Positions 47,948 through 57,781 of a stretch of 64,000 nt of DNA are shown piece by piece. The DNA is from Paenibacillus xerothermodurans. GTDB taxonomy: Bacteria; Bacillota; Bacilli; Paenibacillales; NBRC-103111. Under the pieces are notes generated by a model. That model ran no database searches. It saw only the letters and a program-made list of their open reading frames with translations, and was not told the origin of the DNA. How positions within the stretch are numbered: the first letter of the stretch is position 1; every line of letters starts with the position of its first letter. The stretch lies in contig NZ_NHRJ02000001.1 in assembly GCF_002220865.2 (NCBI RefSeq), positions 310,001 to 374,000 on the forward strand. Reading direction: 5' to 3'. The position numbers and the translations under genes are program-made.

Positions 47948-48031
47948 AATAAACCATTCCCCTTCCTTCCGTAGAACGAGCCAAGCCGGTCCTCTGCACT
48001 GCAGCGGCCGATTAATTCCAATCGCAGGCTT

Positions 48032-48394
48032 TTACTCAGCCACACGTACACCCTGAACATAGATGTTCACGGCTTCGACCTGCAGCCCCACGACCTCGTT
48101 TAAAACGTATTTCACCTTTGTCTGCACATTATGTGCGACAACGGATATTTTGGTGCCATAGCTGACAACGATGTATAGATCAATGACCAGCGCGCCCTGA
48201 GCATCCCGATGAATCTCGACCCCCCGGCGCAAGTTGTCACGCCGCAGCAGTTCGGCAATGCCGTCCTTCAGCTGATTGCGCGAAGCCATGCCAACCAGTC
48301 CATAACAATCTAACGCAGCCGAGCCTGCCAACAAAGCAATCACTTCATCGGTGACAAATATTTTGCCATATTCCGTAGCCAGTTCAATAGCCAT
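48032..48394 (-). CDS. yloU: Asp23/Gls24 family envelope stress protein YloU
   Basis: The 120-residue protein begins AIELATEYGKIFVTDEVIALLAG and carries IDLYIVVSYGTKISVVAHNVQ, the Asp23 signature. The family helps envelope stress resistance; the yloU-yloV (fakA) pairing is conserved. AAAGGAG precedes ATG 48394. It is divergent from rpmB. Confidence 0.95.
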   Translation of the reverse strand: MAIELATEYGKIFVTDEVIALLAGSAALDCYGLVGMASRNQLKDGIAELLRRDNLRRGVEIHRDAQGALVIDLYIVVSYGTKISVVAHNVQTKVKYVLNEVVGLQVEAVNIYVQGVRVAE

Positions 48395-48507
48395 TTTTCT
48401 ATTGCTCCTTTGATGTAGATTAGAATGGACTAATATTCATTTTACTATATTGGCGGAAAGAAATAAATAATCAGGATGTAAAGGGGCGAAAAACCATCTC
48501 ATTCCCG

Positions 48508-48537
48508 TTGACGGCATTCAGACCACTGTGCTATGAT
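48508..48537 (+). promoter_or_regulatory. Sigma-A promoter of rpmB
   Basis: TTGACG and TATGAT with an 18-nt spacer on the plus strand. The predicted leader is about 96 nt. Confidence 0.8.
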
Positions 48538-48543
48538 ATTTGA

Positions 48544-48639
48544 GTGTGTTTTTGAATAGGCTTTGCTTTCGGAGAGATCGCCTACGACGACCGTAACATA
48601 GCAATCAGGTTATCGAGGCTGTTAAGGAGGTGTAACACA
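48544..48639 (+). promoter_or_regulatory. Structured 5' leader of rpmB
   Basis: Two stems can form: TAGGC (48557-48561) with GCCTA (48580-48584), and TAAC-AGC (48594-48602) with GCT-GTTA (48618-48624). The second ends directly against the ribosome binding site AAGGAGG, so it could control translation. I know of no named L28 leader. Confidence 0.4.
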
Positions 48640-48828
48640 ATGTCCCGCAAATGTTTTATTACCGGTAAAGGACCAGGTACTGGCCACCACGTATCACACG
48701 CTAATAACAAGAACAAACGCTCTTGGGGAGTTAACGTTCAAAAGGTTCGTATTCTTGTGAATGGCAAACCGAAGCGCGTTTATGTAAGCACGAAGGCTTT
48801 GAAATCCGGAAAAGTTACCCGTGTTTAA
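48640..48828 (+). CDS. rpmB: 50S ribosomal protein L28
   Basis: The 62-residue protein starts [20 protein letters not shown], with one N-terminal cysteine and no zinc-ribbon set (C- form, unlike L32 here). [17 protein letters not shown] ends it. AAGGAGGTG precedes the ATG. It is the only plus-strand gene for more than 15 kb on each side except the small gene at 32843. Confidence 0.97.
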   Translation: MSRKCFITGKGPGTGHHVSHANNKNKRSWGVNVQKVRILVNGKPKRVYVSTKALKSGKVTRV

Positions 48829-48847
48829 TCAATATCCGCCGATAGAC

Positions 48848-48876
48848 AAAAAGCACCTGGCTCAGGTGCTTTTTTT
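48848..48876 (+). terminator. Terminator after rpmB
   Basis: AAAAAGCACCTG/CAGGTGCTTTTT stem with a 3-nt loop, ending in seven T. Confidence 0.92.
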
Positions 48877-48941
48877 AGTTTGTGCGGCCTTTGGGAGCAT
48901 ACACGTCGCACCACCTGCCGCTTGAAGTGTTCATCTTGTTA

Positions 48942-49025
48942 TTACCCGTTTTTGCTGAATGTGTTAAGCACGGCTTTGACAAATCCGCCTAACAACTTCG
49001 GTAATTTGATCGTGTAAAATTTCAT
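48942..49025 (-). CDS. spoVM: Stage V sporulation protein SpoVM
   Basis: This 27-residue peptide begins MKFYTIKLPKLLGGFVKAVL, matching the known amphipathic SpoVM of B. subtilis (MKFYTIKLPKFLGG...) almost residue for residue through the conserved first half. SpoVM senses positive membrane curvature and anchors SpoIVA on the forespore. GAAGGAGGAG precedes ATG 49025. The position between rpe and rpmB is the same as in Bacillus. I could not identify its sigma-E promoter in the 158-bp gap. Confidence 0.97.
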   Translation of the reverse strand: MKFYTIKLPKLLGGFVKAVLNTFSKNG

Positions 49026-49182
49026 TTGTGCTCCTCCTTCGGTTTGCGTGAAATCTCTTGGAACTCTGCTTCTTGGACTGACCGGATGCCCGCGCACCAC
49101 CCAAGCTTCTGTTCATCAATACTTCATTATATTCTTGTGCCCGCAAAACGTGCCTATCCCATTCGAATCAAGTCCTAAAAAC

Positions 49183-49217
49183 AAAAAAAGGCTACAAAAG
49201 CCGGAACTTTTGTAACC
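49183..49217 (-). terminator. Terminator after the rpe-linked membrane protein gene
   Basis: GGTTACAAAAG/CTTTTGTAGCC, an 11-bp stem with one G-U pair and a 6-nt loop, then seven T on the minus strand. It isolates spoVM from the upstream operon. Confidence 0.92.
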
Positions 49218-49275
49218 ATGTTATGCGTGTGCCTGCTGTTGTATGACTCTTTCAGACTGAATCGGTTGGCTTATG

Positions 49276-49533
49276 TCAAATGTCTGCAGGTAACAAACCT
49301 GTACGAATCGCGACAATAACTGCATAAATCAACGCAAACATAAAATAAAGAACCATCGTTGTGACAACAAATGCAATTCTCATGCCACGGGTTTCGTGTC
49401 GTTTGAAAAAATGCACGCCAAAGTAGAGCGCTCCGATAGAAAATACATATTTGAATAAGTCCTGTATTTGTGAGAATAACACCAGCAGCACGGCACACAT
49501 AACACTATACCCTAACACAGTTAGGAATCTCAT
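49276..49533 (-). CDS. Small membrane protein of unknown function
   Basis: The 85-residue protein has three hydrophobic stretches (about 3-20, 27-44, 52-76) and a basic loop FFKRHETRG. I do not recognise the family. The ATG at 49533 is 4 nt after the rpe stop, with GGCGGGGAA of the rpe end as a plausible ribosome binding site; a longer in-frame start would overlap rpe by 130 nt and is rejected. In B. subtilis this place holds thiN, which is absent. Confidence 0.75.
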   Translation of the reverse strand: MRFLTVLGYSVMCAVLLVLFSQIQDLFKYVFSIGALYFGVHFFKRHETRGMRIAFVVTTMVLYFMFALIYAVIVAIRTGLLPADI

Positions 49534-49537
49534 GCCC

Positions 49538-50194
49538 TTATTCCCCGCCGCGTAATCGGCGAATAGCTTCTGCACGATCGGGTTGATTGAACACTGCACT
49601 TCCGGCGACCAGTACGTTTGCTCCAGCTGCGGTAACGTGGCGTACGGTGTCTGCGTTAATGCCTCCATCCACCTCTACATCTATATGCGTTAACCCCCGC
49701 TCATCCAGCATTCGGCGTAATTTGGCGATCTTCGGCAGCATATCGCTGATAAATTGCTGGCCCCCGAAGCCCGGATTCACAGTCATAATCAGCACAACAT
49801 CCAGATGATCGTTCAATACATGCTCGATACTGGACAATGGTGTCGCAGGATTCAGCACAACACCCGCTTTCACGCCCTGTTCCTTAATGAAGTGAAGCGT
49901 CCTGTGCAGATGCCGGCACGCTTCCACATGCACTGATATAATATCCGCTCCAGCCTTAGCGAAGTCAGCAATATATATGTCCGGGTTTTCAATCATTAGG
50001 TGGACGTCTAAGGGCAGTTTGGTGTGCGGTCGTATCGCCTCTACGACCAGCGGTCCGATGGTGATGTTAGGCACGAAGTGACCGTCCATCACATCGACAT
50101 GGATCCAATCGGCACCGCCGAGTTCGACATCGGCGATTTCTGCACCGAGTTGCGAGAAGTCGGCCGACAGTATGGATGGTGCAATTCTGAGCAT
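49538..50194 (-). CDS. rpe: Ribulose-phosphate 3-epimerase
   Basis: The 218-residue TIM barrel interconverts ribulose- and xylulose-5-phosphate. [39 protein letters not shown] and [10 protein letters not shown] cover the metal and phosphate sites. AAAGGAGGT precedes ATG 50194, and rsgA ends 1 nt before. Confidence 0.97.
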   Translation of the reverse strand: MLRIAPSILSADFSQLGAEIADVELGGADWIHVDVMDGHFVPNITIGPLVVEAIRPHTKLPLDVHLMIENPDIYIADFAKAGADIISVHVEACRHLHRTLHFIKEQGVKAGVVLNPATPLSSIEHVLNDHLDVVLIMTVNPGFGGQQFISDMLPKIAKLRRMLDERGLTHIDVEVDGGINADTVRHVTAAGANVLVAGSAVFNQPDRAEAIRRLRGGE

Positions 50195-50195
50195 C

Positions 50196-51176
50196 TTAGT
50201 ACCTCCTTTTTCTCTCTTTGATCTCCACTAAGAAATGCAAATAATGGTTGTAACGGGAAGCCGCAATCTTGCCTGATTCCGTGGCCTCTATCACTTTACA
50301 GCCCGGCTCATGCTGATGCAGGCAGCCGCGAAATTTGCAAGCTGCGGCAAAAGGCTGAAATTCCCTGAAGCACGCGCTTAACTCCTCCGGCTCTTCGATC
50401 TGTGCGAAATCGAGTTGACTGAACCCCGGGGTATCCGCGACAAAACTGCCGTTCTGCAGCCGGATGAGTTCCACATGGCGGGTCGTATGCTTTCCTCTGC
50501 CCAGCTTCATGCTGATTTGGTTCGTCTCCAGCTGCAAGCCCGGCACCATGGCATTCAACAAAGATGATTTGCCCACACCGGATTGGCCTGCGAATACGCT
50601 GATATGCCCGGCCAGCCGCTCCAGTACGGCGTCAATGCCGATGCCGAGCTTCGCACTGGTGAGCACCACCGGATAACCTATTGATTCGTACTGCTGTACG
50701 ACACTGTTTATACCCGCTTTGTCTCCGGCTGTGTCGCTGTCGGCGCTGGCTTCAGCTTGCTCTGGTCCCACTGTTTGCTGTTCATGCGTTGTCTTATCGT
50801 CCTGAGCAGCTCCATCGAGATCCCGCTTAGTCAAACAAATAAGCACATCCAAGCCTGCGCTTTCAGCGTGAACGAGAAATTTATCCAAAAGCTGTAGATT
50901 TAACGCAGGTTCCTGCACAGCGAACACGAGCACAACCAGCTGTACGTTCGCGATTGGCGGCCGGATCAGCTCCGAACTCCGGGGTAATATTGCATCGACG
51001 GTGCCTTCTCCGTTTTCAGTCAGCTCATACATCACCCGGTCACCGACCAACGGTGATTCTCCGCGTTTTTTAAAAATGCCTCTCGCCCGGCATTGTACGA
51101 GTTGCCTGTTGACGTCTCCGTCGGGCAGCACATAGTAATACCCGCTAAGCGCCTTTGTGATCAGACCCACTGGCAT
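50196..51176 (-). CDS. rsgA: Ribosome small subunit-dependent GTPase RsgA
   Basis: The 326-residue circularly permuted GTPase has an N-terminal OB fold, G4 TKRDL, G1 [10 protein letters not shown]3 DTPGFSQL and a zinc finger ([14 protein letters not shown]). It acts in 30S maturation. An acidic, Gln/Asp/Ala-rich stretch of about 35 residues is inserted right after the G4 motif, lengthening it relative to the usual 290-300. Start overlaps the prkC stop as TAATG. Confidence 0.96.
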   Translation of the reverse strand: MPVGLITKALSGYYYVLPDGDVNRQLVQCRARGIFKKRGESPLVGDRVMYELTENGEGTVDAILPRSSELIRPPIANVQLVVLVFAVQEPALNLQLLDKFLVHAESAGLDVLICLTKRDLDGAAQDDKTTHEQQTVGPEQAEASADSDTAGDKAGINSVVQQYESIGYPVVLTSAKLGIGIDAVLERLAGHISVFAGQSGVGKSSLLNAMVPGLQLETNQISMKLGRGKHTTRHVELIRLQNGSFVADTPGFSQLDFAQIEEPEELSACFREFQPFAAACKFRGCLHQHEPGCKVIEATESGKIAASRYNHYLHFLVEIKERKRRY

Positions 51177-53392
51177 TAATTTGTGCCTCCTGTGCTGGGG
51201 TTCTCCGGCTGCCCGTTTGACGGAGCGGGCGATCCGTTCGGAGCCGCCGGTGCGCCGGTGCCCGGAGCGGAGCCGCCGCCCGTTTGATTGGCTGCACCGG
51301 CATCAGGGTTACCGTTCGGCGCGCCAGACGTTTGGGTGCTTGCCGGGTCGGTCTCGGATTGCGGGGTAGCCGGTGCATTTGGCGCAGGTGTGCCGCCGAC
51401 AGAAGCCGGCACCGGATTAAATGGCTTGCCATCTTTGTGAGCTGTGTAATCGTCGTAAGTCACGGTGATCATGTCGGCTACCACATTAGCCTGCTTAATT
51501 TGTATCACCGCGCTCTTATTGGGCGACACGACCAGCTTGACATCAACCGTGGTAGGCTTGGTGACCTTTAAAGTTTTATAATCATACGAATCATACGCGG
51601 CATCGCTTAATATGATCTTAGCGGCGGTTTCTTTCCCATCCTCTGCCGGTTTGACTGTGACGGGCACTGTCATCTCACCTGCTTCCGGCGGCAGTCCTGA
51701 TGAAATAATGAGCTTTATCGACTCACCCCGTGCCACCTCGTCGTTATATTGATACGGGAATTGTTTGATCACCTTGCCTTTTGGCTGCTTGTAGCTCGTC
51801 TCGGTGGTGATGCCGTCCGGTGCCAGTTTGAGATCGTTCATCGCGATACGTGACCTGGCTGCAGCTTCGGTTAAGCCCACTAAATCAGGCATTTTGAGTG
51901 TTTCTCTGCCGTTGCTGACGCCCAGCTTGACCGTGACCGTCGACGGATCGATCTCTTCATTCAAAGCAGGCTCCTGGGAAATCACAGTATCCTTGGGCTC
52001 ATCGACAAAATCATAATCCGGGATAATCCTGTCCTCAGGGATGCCAAGCGCTGCAAGAGCCGCTTTCGCTTCAGCAAACTTCGTGCCAACAACAGGCGGC
52101 ATCTGCTTCTTTTCAACGCCGCTGCTGACAACGAGCGTTTCCTCGCCGTTAATGGTCATCTTCATATTCGGATGCCCCTGGCTGATTACCACGTCCTTGG
52201 GCACGTCTTTAGAGGGCTGTCGTTCGATCTTGGCACGGAGACCTGCCGCCGCGAGCAGTTGCTCGGCTTCCGCTACCGGTTTATACTGTACCATAGGCAC
52301 ATCAACTTCATGTACTACGAATTTCGCTTTGACCACACCCACCATGTACCACATTACACCGAGTATCAGCAACAAAACAACGATCCACGCGACCGGCTTC
52401 GTCCAGCGCTTCTGCTTGGTTGGTAAGTTATCGGCATGCGCCATTGGCTCATCATCTTCATCATCAATCACGGGAGCGCCGTACTGGTCCGGCCTTATTG
52501 CCGGTATAATCAAGGTTTTTTCCTCGTCCAGCTCATCGTCGTCCAGGAAATCGATCTTGGCTTCGTTTCGCCGGTGGGGCAGCAAACAGCTATCCAGGTC
52601 GTTCAGCATCTGCTTAGCTGAGCGGTAGCGTTCGGAGGGATTTTTGCGCATCGCCTTCAAAATGATATTTTCAACGCTTTGTGGAATCATCGGGTTGACC
52701 TTGCGGGGCTCTTCGACTTCCTCCTGCAAATGCTTCAAAGCTACGCTGATGGGGCTTTCACCTAAAAACGGCAGCCTGCCGGTCAGCATTTGATACATCA
52801 CAATGCCTAGGGAATATAAATCCGATTGCTCTCCTGTTGCAGTGCCTTTGGCATGCTCCGGTGAAAAATAATGAACGGAACCGACGACAGAGCCGGTTTG
52901 CGTAATAGTGGACGAAGTGATGGCCCGGGCGATGCCGAAATCTGTTACTTTCGCCCTGCCGTTTCTACCAATCAATATGTTATGAGGCTTAATATCGCGA
53001 TGAATGATTTGGTTGTGATGGGCATGATCCAGCGCGTCGCAAATTTGGCTGGCAAAATGCACGGCTTCCTCCACCGGAAGCGGTGCCTTTTCTTTGATCA
53101 GATCATTTAACGTTGTGCCTTCTATATACTCCATCACAATGTAGTGTATGTCTTCTTCCTGTCCTACATCATAGATGCTGACTACGTTCGAGTGGGATAA
53201 CGATGCCGCGGCCTGGGCTTCCCGCCTGAACCGCTGTATGAACTCCTCATCGTGCACGTACTGCTGACGCAATACTTTTACGGCAACGTGGCGGTGTAAT
53301 AAAATATCAAGAGATTTATAGACAATAGCCATGCCGCCGCCGCCTACGCGCTCAAGGATTTCATAACGTCCTCCCAACTGCTTACCTATCAT
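51176..53392 (-). CDS. prkC: PASTA-domain Ser/Thr kinase PrkC
   Basis: The 738-residue receptor kinase has a Hanks kinase domain with Lys39 in VAVKVLRQ, HRDIKPHNILI, DFGIA and SPEHAKG. A single membrane segment follows (about 338-355), then three PASTA repeats, each near the PPVVGTKFAEAKAALAALG pattern, an Ig-like domain and a Pro/Gly/Asn-rich low-complexity tail of about 75 residues. PASTA repeats bind muropeptides; PrkC triggers germination and controls cell-wall functions. It is paired with its phosphatase prpC, 6 nt upstream. Confidence 0.97.
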   Translation of the reverse strand: MIGKQLGGRYEILERVGGGGMAIVYKSLDILLHRHVAVKVLRQQYVHDEEFIQRFRREAQAAASLSHSNVVSIYDVGQEEDIHYIVMEYIEGTTLNDLIKEKAPLPVEEAVHFASQICDALDHAHHNQIIHRDIKPHNILIGRNGRAKVTDFGIARAITSSTITQTGSVVGSVHYFSPEHAKGTATGEQSDLYSLGIVMYQMLTGRLPFLGESPISVALKHLQEEVEEPRKVNPMIPQSVENIILKAMRKNPSERYRSAKQMLNDLDSCLLPHRRNEAKIDFLDDDELDEEKTLIIPAIRPDQYGAPVIDDEDDEPMAHADNLPTKQKRWTKPVAWIVVLLLILGVMWYMVGVVKAKFVVHEVDVPMVQYKPVAEAEQLLAAAGLRAKIERQPSKDVPKDVVISQGHPNMKMTINGEETLVVSSGVEKKQMPPVVGTKFAEAKAALAALGIPEDRIIPDYDFVDEPKDTVISQEPALNEEIDPSTVTVKLGVSNGRETLKMPDLVGLTEAAARSRIAMNDLKLAPDGITTETSYKQPKGKVIKQFPYQYNDEVARGESIKLIISSGLPPEAGEMTVPVTVKPAEDGKETAAKIILSDAAYDSYDYKTLKVTKPTTVDVKLVVSPNKSAVIQIKQANVVADMITVTYDDYTAHKDGKPFNPVPASVGGTPAPNAPATPQSETDPASTQTSGAPNGNPDAGAANQTGGGSAPGTGAPAAPNGSPAPSNGQPENPSTGGTN

Positions 53393-53398
53393 TCATCA

Positions 53399-54175
53399 TC
53401 ACCTCTTTTCACGATCTGATTGATCGGCCTCACCCACAGCAGCAGCATTGCTGACCAACACTACAGTGACATTGTCATCGCCCCCGGCTTCCAAGGCGGC
53501 CTCCACCAGAGCCCCTGCCTTATGCTCAAGCCCGCCGTCAGCAGCAGCGATGCGGTGCAATTCTTCACGGCTGACGAGACCACTCAGCCCGTCGCTGCAC
53601 AAAAGCAGCATGTCCCCCGGATTCCACGCGACGTCCTGTATGTCAATCTCGATGGCAGCTTCCGTGCCGAGTGCCCGAGTCAAAACGTTGCGCCTCGGAT
53701 GATGTCCTGCCTCTTCACGGGTGATCTGGCCGCTTTTCACCAGCTCATTCACGAGTGAATGATCCTCCGTCAACTGCTCGATTCCTTCTTCGTTCAAGCG
53801 ATAAGCACGGCTGTCGCCAATGTGGCCGATGACAACTGATTGTTCATCGGCCAACACGGCGACCACGGTCGTGCCCATGCCACGATAGCTTTCTCTTTCA
53901 GCGGCAAACGAGAAAATCTTCTCGTTAGCGTGCTCCACAGCCATTTTTAATCGGCGTTTGCGTTCCTCCATGGAAGCACCCGCCGGAATCGGCTGAAGCT
54001 CCGATTGAATAATGTCCGCCGCCATTTGGCTCGCAACATCGCCAGCCTGGTGGCCTCCCATTCCATCGGCTACGATGGCCAGCAGGAAACCGTTCAAATC
54101 CTCCTGCACCACCGCCCGATCCTCATTCACCATACGGATTCTTCCGACATCCGTATGACTGGCCGTTTTTATCAT
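53399..54175 (-). CDS. prpC: PP2C-type protein phosphatase PrpC/Stp
   Basis: The 258-residue phosphatase starts MIKTASHTDVGRIRMVNEDR and has VADGMGGHQAGDVAS, HIGDSRAYRL, TRALGTE and GGDDNVTVVLV, all metal-binding landmarks. It reverses PrkC phosphorylation. ATG 54175 is preceded by GAGGTG; an 18-residue upstream extension is rejected. rlmN ends 8 nt before. Confidence 0.97.
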   Translation of the reverse strand: MIKTASHTDVGRIRMVNEDRAVVQEDLNGFLLAIVADGMGGHQAGDVASQMAADIIQSELQPIPAGASMEERKRRLKMAVEHANEKIFSFAAERESYRGMGTTVVAVLADEQSVVIGHIGDSRAYRLNEEGIEQLTEDHSLVNELVKSGQITREEAGHHPRRNVLTRALGTEAAIEIDIQDVAWNPGDMLLLCSDGLSGLVSREELHRIAAADGGLEHKAGALVEAALEAGGDDNVTVVLVSNAAAVGEADQSDREKR

Positions 54176-54183
54176 GGTTTTCT

Positions 54184-55263
54184 TCACCTCGCACCCGACT
54201 CCATATGCTTCGCACGCAGTTGTCCGCAAGCCGCGGCGATATCGCTGCCCTGCTCCCTGCGTATAGTCGCATTCACTTGATTCTGTTCCAAAATGCGCTG
54301 AAACGTGAAAATATCATCCCGCGACGTACGGACATAGTTACGTTCCGACACATAGTTCACCGGGATTAAATTGACGTGTGCCATCGGAAACGATTTCAGC
54401 ACCTGAGCCAGCTCCTCCGCATGCTCCGGCTGGTCGTTCACGCCGCCCATCAGCGCATACTCAAACGTAATACGCCGGCCAGTCTTGGCTACGTAATACT
54501 GGCACGCCTCAATCAAATCGGCGAAGGGAAACCGTCGGTTGACCGGCATCAGCTTCGAACGCAGTTTATCGTTTGGGGCATGGATGGAAATCGCCAAATT
54601 AATCTGTGTCTGCTCCTCGGCAAAGCGGTATATATTGGGCACGATCCCGCTCGTCGACACCGTGATATGACGCTGGCCGATATTAAGCCCCTTGGGATGA
54701 ATCATCACCTTAAGGAACGTCATCATCGCCTCATAGTTTTCAAATGGCTCACCGATTCCCATGATAACAATGCTGCTCACACGTTCCCCGGTCGCATCTA
54801 AGAGCTGCTGGGCTTTCACGACCTGCGCGATGATCTCGCCTGGCGTAAGATTGCGTTTCAGCCCGGTTAGTGTCGACGCACAGAACGTGCAGCCGACGCG
54901 GCAGCCCACCTGAGTTGTGACGCAAACGCTGTTGCCGTAGTTGTGCTTCATAATAACGGTTTCGATGGCATTTTTGTCGGACAGCTCAAACAAGAACTTC
55001 ACAGTTCCGTCTTTTGACTCATATTTGGCTACCTCGGTTAGAGTGACGAAATCGAACTCCTGTGCGAGTTTGTCTCGCAGCGTTTTCGGTAGATTGGTCA
55101 TCTCGTCGAAGCCGGTCACCCGCTTGACATAGAGCCATTCGAAGATTTGTCCGGCACGGAAGCCCGGCTCTCCGTTCGCGGCAATCCACTCCTGCCATTC
55201 CTCCAATGTATAATCATAGGCGTACGGCTGCGCTTGTACCGCTGTTTTTTCTGTAATCTCCAT
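54184..55263 (-). CDS. rlmN: Dual-specificity 23S rRNA/tRNA adenine-C2 methyltransferase RlmN
   Basis: The 359-residue radical SAM enzyme methylates A2503 of 23S rRNA and A37 of some tRNAs. The [10 protein letters not shown] cluster motif, [10 protein letters not shown], and a C-terminal Cys in DIAACGQL for the methyl transfer are present. It lies in the fmt-rsmB-rlmN-prpC-prkC series. Confidence 0.97.
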   Translation of the reverse strand: MEITEKTAVQAQPYAYDYTLEEWQEWIAANGEPGFRAGQIFEWLYVKRVTGFDEMTNLPKTLRDKLAQEFDFVTLTEVAKYESKDGTVKFLFELSDKNAIETVIMKHNYGNSVCVTTQVGCRVGCTFCASTLTGLKRNLTPGEIIAQVVKAQQLLDATGERVSSIVIMGIGEPFENYEAMMTFLKVMIHPKGLNIGQRHITVSTSGIVPNIYRFAEEQTQINLAISIHAPNDKLRSKLMPVNRRFPFADLIEACQYYVAKTGRRITFEYALMGGVNDQPEHAEELAQVLKSFPMAHVNLIPVNYVSERNYVRTSRDDIFTFQRILEQNQVNATIRREQGSDIAAACGQLRAKHMESGAR

Positions 55264-55357
55264 ACATTATCACAACCTGTTTTATTCTTTTGGTGCGTGG
55301 GTAAACAGCTTGCATTTATCACTGCACATGCATTTGATTTTACCATATCCATATCAT

Positions 55358-56794
55358 TTACGCTCGCTTCCTCAGCTTAGCGATGAAAAACCCGTCGGAC
55401 TGATGCTCATACGGGTAGATCTGCCGGGAATGCTCGCGGTCCCATTCAAACTCCGGGTGGCGTTCCAAGAACTCCAGCACCATCCCTTCGTTCTCACTGT
55501 ATTCAATTGTGCAGGTGCTATACACAAGAACACCTCCCGGACGGACTAGGGAGTGAACTGTGCGCAACAGCTCTCGCTGGATCGCGCAGATATCGTCCAG
55601 ATCCCGCTCACGCTTGGTCCACTTCATGTCCGGCTTACGACGGATCACGCCGAGCCCGGAACATGGAGCGTCCAATAAAATGCGGTCGAAGCTGGCCGGT
55701 GGAAAACGATTGTGCAGTTCACGCGCATCCATGACAACCGTCCGCACCGATTCCAGCTGCAGCCGGTCCGCCTGCTCACGCACAAGCTTTTCTTTGTGCT
55801 CGTAAATGTCACAAGCCCAGAGCTCGCCGCGATCCCCCATTTTTTCAGCCATGTGAGTCGTTTTGCCGCCCGGCGCTGCACAGCAGTCGAGCACCTTCTC
55901 TCCCGGCTGCGGATCTACGGTTTCCGCCACCAGCATCGAGCTTTCATCCTGGATCGAGATCATGCCGTTCTCATACCAGGTGGTCAACGCCATGTTGCCG
56001 GCGCCTTTGACAATGATACCGGCCGGCGCGAGATCGGAAGGCTCCACCTCCAACCCGGCGTCTGCCAGCACATTTATCAGCTGTTGGCGGCTGTATTTCA
56101 TTGTGTTCACCCGGACACTCACACGGGGCGGGACATTATTCGCTTCACATATCCGTTCCGTCTGCTCTTCTCCCAACTGGCGTATCCAACGCTGCACGAT
56201 CCATTCCGGATGAGAATGTGTGAGTGCAATCCGCGTGACCGCAGGCAAATTGGCAGGAATGGTCAGTGTATCTTTTTGCCGGATTACGTTCCGCAGTACA
56301 CCATTCACCATTCCGGAGATGCCGCGATGTCCCTTTCTCTTGGCGATGTTAACCGCCTCGTTCACAACGGCGTGATCAGGAACCCGGTCCAAATAGTATA
56401 TCTGATAGAAACTCAAACGCAGCAGACTGCGCACCCAAGGCTCCAGCTTGGCAAGTCCCTTCGAAACAAAACGTGCCAAAAAGTGATCGATCGTGTTCAT
56501 CCGTTGAATCGTACCGTACACGATTTCTGTAGCTAGACCTGCGTCAAGCTTCTCTAAATTGTACTTTTGTAAAGTCTGGTTGAGCAGCAGGTTGCTGTAC
56601 GATCGGTCCTGCTCTGTGCGGACAAGCACCTCCAGCGCAGCGTCTCTTGCAGTGCCTCTCTGTTTGCCGTCGCTAGCCTGTCCCTTGCCGCGCCTGACCG
56701 CGCCGGCTTCAGCCTTGCGGCTGCCGCCTGTATTACTGCTGCGTCCGTCTGAACCGCCAGCCGTTCTCCTGCCGCCTTCGAAGCTTTCGCTCAA
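55358..56794 (-). CDS. rsmB: 16S rRNA (cytosine967-C5)-methyltransferase RsmB
   Basis: The 478-residue enzyme has a NusB-like N-terminal domain and a methyltransferase domain with CCAAPGGKTTHMAE, DAPCSGLGV and the catalytic Cys of YSTCTIEYSENE. It begins with about 45 low-complexity Gly/Ser/Arg residues not usual for RsmB. Start is TTG 56794, 7 nt after GTAGGAGG, which supports this long N-terminus. Confidence 0.95.
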   Translation of the reverse strand: MSESFEGGRRTAGGSDGRSSNTGGSRKAEAGAVRRGKGQASDGKQRGTARDAALEVLVRTEQDRSYSNLLLNQTLQKYNLEKLDAGLATEIVYGTIQRMNTIDHFLARFVSKGLAKLEPWVRSLLRLSFYQIYYLDRVPDHAVVNEAVNIAKRKGHRGISGMVNGVLRNVIRQKDTLTIPANLPAVTRIALTHSHPEWIVQRWIRQLGEEQTERICEANNVPPRVSVRVNTMKYSRQQLINVLADAGLEVEPSDLAPAGIIVKGAGNMALTTWYENGMISIQDESSMLVAETVDPQPGEKVLDCCAAPGGKTTHMAEKMGDRGELWACDIYEHKEKLVREQADRLQLESVRTVVMDARELHNRFPPASFDRILLDAPCSGLGVIRRKPDMKWTKRERDLDDICAIQRELLRTVHSLVRPGGVLVYSTCTIEYSENEGMVLEFLERHPEFEWDREHSRQIYPYEHQSDGFFIAKLRKRA

Positions 56795-56827
56795 ATGCTG
56801 TGCCTCCTACCTGTAATGTTTGCAAAT

Positions 56828-57781
56828 TTAGCCGAGCACGGTGCCGACGGTCAACTGGCCCCCGCGCACCAGCTCTGCCGCTGCCATCGCCTTCTTACCG
56901 GCCGGCTGCAGACTGGTGATCTTGAGAAGGCCGCTGCCGGTCATCACCTCAATACCTTGCTCTCCCGTGGCGACTACCGTGCCAGCTTCAGGGAGATCTT
57001 CTCCTATTGCCGCTTTCATATCGCCGTTTCGCGGCTTCTCACAAGCCCAGACCTTCAACACTTCGCCGTTCCACAGTGTGTAAGCTCCTGGCCGCGGATT
57101 CAACCCGCGCACTTGATTCCATATGACCTCAGCCGGCCGATCCCAATGAATGCGCTCCTGTTCGCGGCTTATATTAGGTGAATACACGGCTTGGGAATCA
57201 TCCTGCGGCACCGCTGTAACGCGCCCCGCCAACAGTTCCGGCAGTGTCCCTCTCAATAGCTCTGCTCCCGCCACACTCAGCTTCTCAAACATGGAGCCGG
57301 TGGTGTCCGTATCCTCAATCGGAACCTCCACCCGGCTGATCATATCCCCCGTGTCCAGCCCCTCGGCCATGTACATAATCGTGACGCCCGTCACCTTGTC
57401 TCCATTCATAACAGCGTGATGGATCGGCGCTCCGCCACGATATTTCGGCAGCAGCGACGCATGGATATTGATGCAGCCCAGCTTGGGCAGCTCCAGTACC
57501 GACTTCGGCAAAATTTGACCATATGCTGTGGTAACGATTAGATCCGGCTGCAAAGCCGCCAGTTCAGCCACCCACTCCGGGCGGCGCAGCCTCTCTGGCT
57601 GCAGCACTGGAATTCCGTGCTTCTCCGCCTCTATTTTAACCGGCGTGGGGGTCATTATCCGCTTACGGCCGACAGGCCGGTCAGGCTGTGTGACCACTGC
57701 CACTACCTGCACACCGCTATCCAACAAAACCCGCAAAGAAGGCACGGCGAAATCCGGCGTGCCCATAAACACCACTCTCAT
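56828..57781 (-). CDS. fmt: Methionyl-tRNA formyltransferase
   Basis: The 317-residue enzyme formylates initiator t[37 protein letters not shown] and GDTDTT-like [12 protein letters not shown] show the formyltransferase domain; a small C-terminal domain follows. Its ATG overlaps the def stop as ATGA. Confidence 0.98.
   Translation of the reverse strand: MRVVFMGTPDFAVPSLRVLLDSGVQVVAVVTQPDRPVGRKRIMTPTPVKIEAEKHGIPVLQPERLRRPEWVAELAALQPDLIVTTAYGQILPKSVLELPKLGCINIHASLLPKYRGGAPIHHAVMNGDKVTGVTIMYMAEGLDTGDMISRVEVPIEDTDTTGSMFEKLSVAGAELLRGTLPELLAGRVTAVPQDDSQAVYSPNISREQERIHWDRPAEVIWNQVRGLNPRPGAYTLWNGEVLKVWACEKPRNGDMKAAIGEDLPEAGTVVATGEQGIEVMTGSGLLKITSLQPAGKKAMAAAELVRGGQLTVGTVLG

Noticed and set aside
48964-49146. 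A 60-codon minus-strand frame near spoVM
   Set aside because: It overlaps spoVM in another frame; spoVM itself has a strong ribosome binding site and an almost exact family match.
55712-56536. A 274-codon plus-strand frame antisense to rsmB
   Set aside because: Shadow of rsmB; no domain.
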